A stretch of DNA of 64,000 nucleotides from Prototheca cutis (lineage: Eukaryota; Chlorophyta; Trebouxiophyceae; Chlorellales; Chlorellaceae): the NCBI GenBank assembly GCA_002897115.2, contig BCIH01000003.1, forward strand, positions 670,938 to 734,937, written 5' to 3'. Of the stretch, positions 1-8,768 are shown piece by piece; position 1 is the stretch's first letter, and each line of letters opens with the position of its first letter. The notes beneath the pieces are model-generated. The model was not told the origin of the DNA, did not search any database, and worked only from the letters and a program-made list of their open reading frames with translations. Both the position numbers and the translations under genes were made by a program.

Positions 1-717
1 CCACCTCCGCCCAAGCGCTCCCCGCCACCTCCGCCAAAGAAGAACCCACCACCGCCATCCCCATCGCCACCTCCCAAAAGCCCACCACCCCCTCCCGAAT
101 CGCCACCACCGCCTGAGAGCCCGCCTCCTCCCGAAAGCCCGCCTCCTCCCGAAAGCCCGCCTCCTCCCGAAAGCCCGCCTCCCCCTCCCGAATCGCCACC
201 ACCGCCTGAGAGCCCACCACCACCTCCTGAGAGCCCGCCACCTCCTGAGAGTCCACCTCCACCAGAGAGCCCGCCACCGCCTCCAGAGTCTCCACCTCCA
301 CCAGAGAGCCCACCTCCTCCTGAGAGCCCACCGCCACCTCCAGAGAGCCCACCGCCACCCGAGAGCCCGCCACCACCCGAGAGCCCGCCACCACCCGAGA
401 GCCCGCCGCCCCCAGACGCTTGTATGTGGGGTACCTTGACTTGGGCCCCTGATTCTTCGAACCCTGGTTATTTCGCAGCAACTATTGTGATCTATTACGG
501 GTCTACGGTGTATAAGGATCTGGACATAGTATTCTATTCAGCCAGTGGTACTCCGCTCGATGGGGCGACTCCGTCAAATAACAATCTCGACAACCCATAC
601 ACGGTAATTAGTGGCAAACGTTCGGAGTCCATCGCGGAGGCCACTACTACCGCGACAGTCGAGGCTGTTATCAGTTCTGGTACGCCATGCACAGGGTACC
701 TAACAGTTTCAGGCTAG
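1..717 (+). CDS. Secreted-type proline-rich protein, C-terminal part (5' end outside window)
   Basis: The frame is open from the first base and ends at TAG 715-717. Residues 1 to about 138 are a stalk of PPP-K/R-S and then roughly twenty units of type (P)3-5-E-S, a spacing expected for hydroxyproline-rich cell-wall glycoproteins. From about base 415 a globular domain of about 100 residues begins with Cys and ends CTGYLTVSG; it is rich in T, S, Y and beta-branched residues. The same domain, with the same Cys near each end and a shared D/FDNPxTV core, closes the next gene at 3,064-3,366, so the two are tandem paralogues. The amino end, including any signal peptide, lies to the left of the window. 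Known families do not give a name; a pherophorin-like or other wall role is inferred from composition only. Confidence 0.8.
   Translation, partial: PPPPKRSPPPPPKKNPPPPSPSPPPKSPPPPPESPPPPESPPPPESPPPPESPPPPESPPPPPESPPPPESPPPPPESPPPPESPPPPESPPPPPESPPPPESPPPPESPPPPPESPPPPESPPPPESPPPPESPPPPDACMWGTLTWAPDSSNPGYFAATIVIYYGSTVYKDLDIVFYSASGTPLDGATPSNNNLDNPYTVISGKRSESIAEATTTATVEAVISSGTPCTGYLTVSG
85..414 (+). repeat. Coding minisatellite encoding (P)nES units
   Basis: Imperfect 12-18 bp units such as CCTCCTGAGAGCCCG repeat in frame through the stalk. Unit length varies in steps of one codon, as expected from slippage under coding constraint. Confidence 0.85.
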
Positions 718-1953
718 CAGGCATCGAGTGTGACAAGCTCCAAGTGCATTGCCGCACATGGAATCCACCATTCCATGAGCAAGTTTATGATGACAATGAA
801 TGCCCTCCATGCTAGTGAAACGAGAAACATCATGCCTGGTTCCTTAGTATGGCAATCCTGCACCACCAGCAGGCTTTCACCCTTGCATTCAATTGCAAGT
901 CGACCGTTTGGAACGCGCATGAGTGACGTTCGCTTTCCTCTTGCACATTCAATTGCGACCCAAATGCCTCCTACCTGCGAACAGAACAGTTCACATGCAT
1001 GCCCAACCGGCAACTTTGCTGGTGAGCATGTGCTTCCCAGCCCGACCTTCAGTGCCGTCAATGACTGCCTCCTGTCTTGACAAGCTCACTGCACCACCTG
1101 TCAGTACCAGCTTCCGGCAACTCTACCTGCATTACGTTCAGTGATCTCATGAGGTTTTGCGCCCTTCGTTTGTTGAACCATGCCTACCTGGTCCTCTAGA
1201 TCTCTTTCCGAGCTGCCATGTTCCGGCGGATTCCATCCTTTCCATTCTTCTCTTACATTCACGTCGCACTTCTATCGTGTGACAGCTGACTTAGCGTATT
1301 GCATGCCCTGTCTACGAGGCCCAGGTGCCTACCGGCGCTGGGACCTCTCGTCACTGCCATTGAACCCTGACAGTTGTAAGACCATTTCGGTCCCCACTGA
1401 GGATGCGTAACGCGCAGGACGTTGACTTTTGCATTGAGCTGGGGGCACACAGAGTTCTTATCGATGGAAAATGTCGCAATCGCAATGCTTGTGGTTCCTC
1501 TCCATGCGAGAAACCCGAGTCCAGAGAATGAGTTCGTCTGGAGTCCATTCAAACCATTCTTGGCCAGTTGGCTCGGGTTCTCTTCGGCGCGGAGGCCCGT
1601 CAGCTTTGGTATCCAAACCCTACGTTACGTCGCATTGTCCGGACGCTCCAGAGTCGGCCCAGAAGAGGTTACCGCAAGCCAGCATTGAATCACGGAATAT
1701 CGCCCATTAAGGCATGCATGTGAGTCGTCTGGGTGATGGCGAAGGGAGAGTGCAAGGCCGCTCACCCTGGTTTCATCGGGTGCGGAAGGGCGGACTTGAC
1801 CCGGCGTGCCACGCAGCGGGAGTTGACACGTCCAGCGCGTTGCAATGAAGATGGCGACCTCCGGCAACGCGCAGGGGTATTTAATCGAGTCGTATGGAGC
1901 GGGCATATGTACAACCCGAAGGGCAAAACGAATTTGGGCACCTAAAGCAAAGA
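718..1953. other. Intergenic region, no gene recognised
   Basis: Short open frames occur on both strands but none has family features or splice context. It separates the two tandem paralogues. A TATA-like stretch (GTATTTAATC) lies near 1,876, about 75 bp before the start codon at 1,954, and may be the promoter of the second copy. Confidence 0.6.
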
Positions 1954-3366
1954 ATGGGGCCCCGACTCATTGCGGCCGTGGGCGTTGCCCTGTTCATCAT
2001 TCAGGGCGCACAGGTGAGAGTACTAACTCAGCGCGTTCATGCGTGCAGTCGTGATCAACTTCAAGTGCCCCGTATTTCTGCAATGAATTCTGCAGGCTGC
2101 GTGTGGGTCGACATTCTTCTTCCTGCCGACAGTGCGGTAAGTGCACGGGACAGGGCTCCGGATGTCCGTGACTTGTCCGCCGTACTGGGCGTACTGAGCA
2201 GTGCCGACGTCATAGTCATGCGCGATACGCAGACAAATCATGGTCAACTTATTGCGTCATATTGGGATGCATACCTCTGTGCATTAGCGATTCTTCCCGC
2301 CCTCCGGGACTTGACTGCGCAGAGTTAATGGCGTGCTCTACGGCGTCCCCGGTCAAGCGGGGGCGATTTCTGCAAGTGCGCTGCGAGGTTATCTCGGGAC
2401 TGGGTGGATGCACTAGAGCACTCCCATGGACTCATGCACCACCTGCCGCCTTCCGCAGGGCCAAGGGTTTGGCTGGCATTGGCTCGTTCAAGACGAGCAC
2501 GCTGAAGGATTTGGGGTATGCAATAGCCTCCATCAACCTGACCACCCGGCAGACTTGTGCCAAGGGTGCATGCTCGGTCCTCATCGGCATCGAATGCCTG
2601 CCCAGCAAGAGCTCCAAGAAGTGCACGGCTGACAGCAATGGCAACATTGGCAGCGGCAACAAAGGCAAGAACAACTATGGGACAAACAACAAGGGCAACA
2701 ACAACATTGGTGAGTCAGAAGGGGGGGGAGATGGCAATGAATTGGACTGCTCGCTCGACGTCCAAGCTCGCTGTGAGGCACATGATACCCAAGCGACTGC
2801 TCTCACTACTGATCCGTTGCACAGGTGACCTGAACGTGGGCAACAACAACTGGGGCACTAAGAACACGGGCAGTGGCAATCATTGCAACAAGCTCAACAA
2901 CACCAAGAAGGCGGTGAAGTGCACAGACCTGTCCTCTTCCCAGACCCTGCTGCTTGCCTCCCCTTCCCCACTGCCGGCTCAGAGCCCGCCACCGCCGGAA
3001 TCGCTACCACCTCCAGAGAGCCCGCCACCACCTCCAGAGAGCCCGCCATCACCCTCAGACAGCTGCATGGCAGCTGCCTTGACATGGAGCGAGGATACGG
3101 CACACATGAGTCAGATGACGGCAATGCTCAAGATCTCCTTCATGGGTACAACATATGAGAACCTTACCATCAAGTACTTGTCAGCATCTGATTCCAATCT
3201 GTACGAAGACACCCCAGACAATGCAAGCTTTGACAACCCATTCACCGTAACCATGGACAGCTTGGAGCAGAGCACCCTTGTCACGACGACTCGTGTTATT
3301 GTGACAGCATTGGATGACTTCAGTGACACCATGTGCGCCATTGATGCCACAATAACCGCTCGTTGA
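1954..3366 (+). CDS. Secreted NxGxx-repeat / proline-stalk protein, tandem pa­ralogue of the gene at 1-717
   Basis: Proposed exons are 1954-2013, 2096-2136, 2459-2709 and 2825-3366; phases agree at each junction. Exon 1 encodes a signal peptide (MGPRLIAAVGVALFIIQGAQ) and stops at a GTGAGA donor. Exon 3 holds a Cys-containing domain (four Cys between TRQTC and SKKC), then an Asn/Gly-rich block that continues over the phase-1 intron into exon 4. Read as pentapeptides, the block is about nine units of N-x-G-x-x (NIGSG, NKGKN, NYGTN, NKGNN, NIGDL, NVGNN, NWGTK, NTGSG). A short (P)nES stalk follows and then the Cys-bounded C-terminal domain shared with the upstream gene. Pentapeptide repeats of this spacing usually form a solenoid, so a rigid extracellular protein is inferred. 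Exon 2 is the least certain exon. No known gene name is proposed. Confidence 0.72.
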
Positions 3367-3881
3367 GTATACTAGAATCGGATGTACTTGCCTAAAGGAA
3401 TTCCTATGGCGAACCCTTCCTCATCCAATGATGAACCATTCCTCACGGTGGCTTGCCTTTACATTTTGGATGGACCACGTCCCAATACTGCTAAACCCTG
3501 TTCACCGTGCAATTATGCATGCAATCTACAAAAGTGGATGCATTGAATCAAGCATGCTTCACATCTGAAACAACCATGCAATGTTATGGCGTGTTCACTG
3601 ACAGATCCATCAGAGGCATGGCGGGGCGTAGTGTGAAGCGGTGTTCCGGATGGCTTCGTGCCCGACTATTTGCCTCCAGTGTCTGGCATCGCCAGTGCGG
3701 AAATTGGCACCAGCCCCGAGAGAACATCCTCTTGGTGTTGACCAGTTTTTTCCAAGTCAATTCAGCATGCCAAGCTGGCCTGACAGAATCGCAGAGTACA
3801 ATGCACTGTTGCCGTGCATAGTACCAATGAGGATGGGGATTGATCCCAACTAGGATCGGGTTTTGCAGGGCCGGCGTCGCC
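3367..3881. other. Intergenic region, no gene seen
   Basis: It holds the 3' flank of the proline-rich gene and the 5' flank of the JmjC gene. No RNA gene or strong repeat was found. Confidence 0.6.
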
Positions 3882-5354
3882 ATGAGGGGCCGTGGCCCCT
3901 CGCTGGCACCAGAGGCCCACCGCTCCATCCCTGTGCTTGACAGCAAGAAGCTGAGCCGCGATGTGTTTGTGCGCGAGTACATGGACAGCTGTCAGCCTGT
4001 GATCATCAGGGGCGTGGCTGATGGCTGGAGGGCCACCACCGAGTGGGTCACGCAAGAGGGGAGCCCAGACCTGGACTTTCTGGCGGCGGCCTTTGGAGAC
4101 AGCCGTGTCAACGTGTCTGCCACAGGGCACGGCTACGGAGAAGACTCGCCCCNAGAGGTGACACTGCTGGAGTATGTGTCCTGGTGGAAGTCGGGCCGTG
4201 GCGGCTCGCTGTACCTCAAAGACTGGCACTTCGCCACGGAGCACCCAGAGTATCAGGTGTGCAGGCGGCGTACCGGAATGGGTGAAATGCTCAAGTCCAG
4301 GCCCAGACACTGAGGTCCTGTGCTTCTTCCAAATTCCGGCACATTGAACGCATCATGAGTGTGCCTACTGGATAGGTGTCCTGGCCGTGCTGAGCTGGCT
4401 GGCTGGGCCCCCCCACACACCACTACCAGCCGACCCCATGCAGGCATACACCTGTCCTGCCTACTTCCAGGATGACTGGCTCAATGCCTGGCTGGACGAG
4501 GAGCACTCGACTCGGCAGCAGGACGGGGGCTCCCAGTCAGATGTGGCCACGTCTGACTACCGCTTTGTCTATCTCGGGCCACAGGCACGTCCCATCTGGG
4601 TTTGATCCCTGGGCTGCATGGGATAGACAGGTTGCCCGCTGTGCAGGCGAATGAACCCAGAGGGATTCCGTGGGCTGTGGCTGTAAAGCACGAGTTGGAA
4701 ATGCTGTTCACGACCCCAAAACATGGCGATGCCGATGACAGAAAATCATGCTCATGCCAATTTCCCATTCCACAGGGCACGTGCACGCCGCTGCATCACG
4801 ATGTGCTCCTGAGCCACAGCTGGTCGGTCAATGTGGCCGGGGTCAAAGACTGGACCCTTGTCCCGCCGAGCCATGCTGCTCACGTGATAGACCCCGCCAG
4901 CCGTCAAACAGCGCAAAGCCTTGACCCAAGCGATTCAACAGCAGACCCTCGGTTCCCGCGCCTGGCACTGGCTTCGGCCGCCGCGCTGCGTGTGCGGCAG
5001 TACCCCGGCGAGGCAATCTTTGTGCCCAGCGGCTGGTACCACCAGGTGACCAACGTCACCGACGCCCTCAGCATCAACCACAACTGGATCAACGCCACTG
5101 CCATGCCGGGGGTGCTCACTCACTTGATCGCCGAGACCCGGCTTGCCGCTGCATTGCTGGAAGACTGTCGCGCACTGTGCAGTGCTCATGAATTTGCCGC
5201 CCTCGTGACACGCAACGTGGAAGCCAGCGCGGGTCTGGGCTGGACCGGCCTGCTGCGCATGCTGCACTGTGCTCGACGTGCTGCAGCCAACCGGGAGACC
5301 GTCGACTGCTGGATACACGAGGCCGAGTGCGCCATGCACAACACAATGCCCTAA
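3882..5354 (+). CDS. JmjC-domain 2-oxoglutarate oxygenase, JMJD4-like
   Basis: Exons 3882-4256, 4444-4584 and 4776-5354 give 364 residues in unbroken phase. The order of landmarks matches JMJD4 proteins, which hydroxylate a lysine of translation factor eRF1: QPVIIRGVADGW near the start, SLYLKDWHF before the first intron, DDWLNAW and YRFVYLGP, then GTCTPLHHDV with the iron-binding H-x-D pair, SWSVNVAG, GEAIFVPSGWYHQV and SINHNWINA with the third iron-ligand His. The start at 3882 is in a good context (GTCGCCATGAGG), although the frame is open to 3840. The second intron uses a GC donor (CAG|GCACGT). One N at 4153 lies in exon 1. Its target in algae is inferred from the family. Confidence 0.88.
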
Positions 5355-5506
5355 CAACACTCACTCTTTTCGTTGCTGGTACAACGAAACGTGACTGCGT
5401 GCACGGCTTGGTGCTGAGAAAAATTGTCGCAGAGTTCACGAGGGCAGGTGGGCAACGGATGATGTCAGCAAATCAGGCAAGCAGTCGGTCGAACGCTCGG
5501 CGCGCA

Positions 5507-6998
5507 TCAGAGGAATGGAGAGGGCCGCGTCGAAGGTGCTTGCGCGGGTAGCCCGACGGAAGCGCCAGACCACATTCCGGTGCGTGCGCTTCTGCTGTTT
5601 CCGCCCTGGAGTCCAGGCCTGCCGACGAGAGCCCCGCCGGCCCTACCCCCACCCCCGACCAGCTCGTCGAGCCAGGAGGACAGCCGTGCAGCGTTGTCAG
5701 TCTCAGTCCAGGACCGCGCCTTGCGTGCGGCCGCGGCGCCAATGGCCCGCAGCAGTGCTGGGTGCGTCAGTGCCTCCTCCGCCGAGTCGGCCAGTGCTTC
5801 CGCCCCCGCGTCCATGTCGGTGACCAGTGCCTCTCCGGCCCCGGGGTCTAGCAGGTCGGTGGCTCCCACGCCCGACCCGGTCTGGACAAGGCTCGGCGCA
5901 CCTGTTGTGCAGAACAGCACACAGGGATCTTGTGTTGCTGCCTGCTGCTCGACCCAGCGAGTTCAAGTCTTGATACTGCGTGGTTGCTTGCAGACCACCC
6001 CCCTGTCCCCNCCCACCACAGCCTTGCCCGCCTCGGCAAGCAAACACCAGAAGGGGGGGGATCCCTCAAGAAATACACACAAAAAAAGGACAAGCAAACC
6101 TATCTCCAACAGACACACACACACAAACAGAAGCCCCATCAACCGACCTTGGCTGGCCGCCTCGACGATGGTCATGCCGTAGGCGTCGTGTGAGCAGGGG
6201 TGGACGTTAAGCAGTGTGGCCGCATAGATTTCCACCAGCTTGCCGGGCCCCAGAAACTGGTCGTGCACGACGGCGCCCGGTGCTGCGGCGCGGAGCCGCT
6301 TGGCCAGCTCGGCCCCAGCCACCGAGCTCCACCCAGCGCCGCAGACCAGGGGCACCACGGCGCCCAGCGCTCCGCGCCGGCCCAGCACTTCCACCAGCTC
6401 CACAAACCGGTCGGCCCGCTTCTCCGGCGCGACACGCACCGCGCACGTCAGGTATGGCCGCGCACGGACAAACGCCTCAGGTGACGGATCGATCGCCGGT
6501 GCTGCAGATGCAATGTCGGCTCGCAACGGCGGCAACAGCACCCGCAGAGCTGTGGCCGGTTTTGTCGGGTGCATACTTGTCAATGACGGAAACGGACCAG
6601 AAATATCACCACCTGCTGTCACCGTAGCACCACCACTTGCATTGCCGCCCTCCGCCAAGTGCTCGACGGCCCATCGCCGGTCGGCCTCGCAGAGGAGGAC
6701 CGACACCGTCGCCCGGCGCAGTGCGACTCGCTCCGCATCCGCGCACCCGGGATCCGTCCGCGCGTGCAGGCGGTAGTTGAGGAAGACGAGCGGCGCGCCG
6801 CTCGGCAGTGCACCGGCCGCTTCCAGTGCGCCAAAGGCCGAAGCCGCACCGTGCCAGTCGACGCCCAGCACCACCTGCGGCGCGTGCGCGCGCACCATCT
6901 CGACCACGCGCGGCTCCCCGCAGCCCCGAGCAAACTCGGCGTGCGCGCAAGAGCTGTCCAATGTACCCCACCATGGCAGTGGCACCTGTGTGTGTGCT

Positions 6999-7043
<45 letters not shown>

Positions 7044-7420
7044 TGTAAAAGGGTCATAGGCATCAGACGACTGCGTGCCCCAACATCCTCTCCTGGGCAT
7101 CCACACACCCCTCGAACACAAATACATGCCTGGAGGAGCTGTTGGGTAGCTGGATGCTGTGCCTCGTGGGGGCTGCCTTCGGGAGCCCCCGACACTACCA
7201 GCACCTCATGGCCCAGCTCGCACAGACCCTGGACCTGTGGGGGCGGTGCCAAGGGACAGGGACATCAGCCAAATGCCCATGATCCCAGCGGCCCGGCATT
7301 GCATCGGCCATTTCACAGCTTTTTTTTGGAATCACGCAGCCGCACCTGCGACTGGCAGTAGACGCCATTGCCGCTAAAGGTCCCGGCAGCAAATTCCAGG
7401 GACAGGACCAGGAGCCTCAT
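5507..7420 (-). CDS. GT-B fold glycosyltransferase, family 4-like
   Basis: Exons (minus) 7420-7346, 7234-7130, 6985-6148 and 5901-5507 give 470 residues. The N-terminus (LLVLSLEFAAGTFSGNG... SQVQGLCELGHEVLVVSG) is the usual donor/acceptor loop and first Rossmann unit of GT4 enzymes. GVDWHG, VAPEKRADRFVELVEVL and VNVHPCSHDAYGMTIVEAASQGAPSLV-type segments follow; the last, split by an intron, is the nucleotide-sugar site. The first acid of the EX7E motif is Asp here (D-AYGMTIV-E). It could act on a nucleotide-sugar donor in the cytosol; the acceptor cannot be told. There is no clear transit peptide. Intron 2 has a GC donor (CAG|GCATGT) and carries a 42-nt G/C homopolymer. Confidence 0.8.
6999..7040. 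repeat. Poly-G tract (42 nt) in a glycosyltransferase intron
   Basis: On the sense (minus) strand it is poly-C followed by AGCACACACAG, which is the 3' splice site. Confidence 0.95.
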
Positions 7421-7587
7421 GGTCCCTCCGCCAGGCACGCCAGGCCCAGCCCTGCGCCACAATCTCCCAGTCGATCCCGCATGTGCGGCGGCACAAATTT
7501 TCAACAGATTCCAAAAAATACAGAAACCTTGCTCATGGCATCATGGCGCTGTACATGCCCTGGCCGGAGCTTTAGCGGTGGACTGTG

Positions 7588-7951
7588 CCATGCATGGCAA
7601 AAATAATGCAACCTTGCCGAAATTCGCCGACTCCCACCTGCACAGCAAGGGCATGTTTTTCAGACAAGATGCCTGTTGGATCGCATTCCCTTGCCACATG
7701 GCTCAGAGAATTGGTTTAGTTCTTACTTGGCAGCAGGACAGGTCGTGCAAGGAGGCTTTAGAAGGTCCTGGACATTGACTCCCTGGCACGACATTGTTGC
7801 AACTCGGTGGTCCATCATTGAGGTGGTCATCCACCTTCCTATTGCCCTGTGGGGGGTGACAATTCACAGCCATCAGTGATGCCCAGCAAACCCCGGGGTG
7901 ATGTGCCGCTGTTGCGGGCTGAGCTGGTTGCATTATTTTTGCCCTGCATGG
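7588..7951. mobile_element. Possible MITE-like inverted-repeat element
   Basis: The 26 bases at 7588-7613 match the reverse complement of 7926-7951 at 25 positions. The core is GCAAAAATAATGCAACC. The enclosed 312 bp have no coding signal. I see no target-site duplication, so a non-mobile hairpin is also possible. Confidence 0.4.
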
Positions 7952-8512
7952 TAAGGGCCGGTGTGCCCAGATGCTGTCCGGAAGACGCAGCCCCCTGGAG
8001 CACGCTCACTGGGTGTTCCTCCCCCCACACATGCACACAAGTCATGGCCACGTTCCACCTGCACCCAGTCAGCCAGCTCCCTACATCACCGACTGCATCC
8101 TTGAACAATAGCACATTTGCTCGGGCCATTACACCCAAGCAAGCATGGATCGAGCGGGTGGACATGCATGCACGGGCGCTGGGAACAGGGGAGGGCACAG
8201 CCCATTGCTCGAGGAAGTGGGGCTGCGGACCGTGTGCATCAAGCGTGCTCGATTCATCAAAGGATGGTAGCGTCGTCGGGGAAAAAAGGTGAACAAGCCA
8301 GGCTGATCCGTTCAGTGCACCGCGCCCAGCCACAGTGCGCGGCGGCGCGGTGCAAAGGGACTGGTGACAAGGCGGCGTCCAGTGTCGCCGCTGCAAGGCT
8401 CGCCCAGTGCCGCCGCTGCAAGGCTTGCCCAGGCCGTGTCCAAACGTGTATGATTGTGTCGGTATGAGTGCCATGGGAGTTGGGTGAGCCTGGAACAGCC
8501 TTGTGTGGGTTT

Positions 8513-8538
8513 GGGGGGGGGGGGGGGGGGGGGGGGGG
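8513..8538. repeat. Poly-G tract (26 nt), intergenic
   Basis: Preceded on the plus strand by TTGTGTGGGTTT, the same TG/T-then-G layout as the intronic tracts. Confidence 0.95.
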
Positions 8539-8768
8539 CTTGGGAGAGTACTTGTCCATGGGGTCGGGACCCTGGGCGATGGATAGTGCTGGCTGAAATC
8601 CAGCAGTCACGCTGCTGTCACCCCAGCGCATGGCATCGCTGCCAGCGGCACGCATCAATGCCATCCCTCCCAGCTGCCTGGGACCGGCGGACGGCACTGC
8701 ATAGGCCGCTTCGGAATGCCGACACGGCAGCGCTCAGCGCCTCCCGCCGTCGGATGCCAGGACATCCA

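Larger units (their letters stand above)
7421..8768. other. Intergenic region with a 26-bp inverted repeat, poly-G and a short tandem repeat
   Basis: No recognisable gene was found on either strand. It holds an inverted repeat pair (7588-7613 and 7926-7951), a 25-bp direct repeat in two copies (8382-8406 and 8407-8431, two differences) and a poly-G tract at 8513-8538. Confidence 0.6.

Noticed and set aside
6300..6780. Long plus-strand open frames opposite the glycosyltransferase exon
   Set aside because: They are GC-rich antisense shadows. The minus strand has the family motifs and consistent splice phases.
7839..8474. 211-residue minus-strand frame in the gap between glycosyltransferase and kinase genes
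   Set aside because: No family pattern, and it covers one arm of the inverted repeat and the short tandem repeat. Treated as chance.
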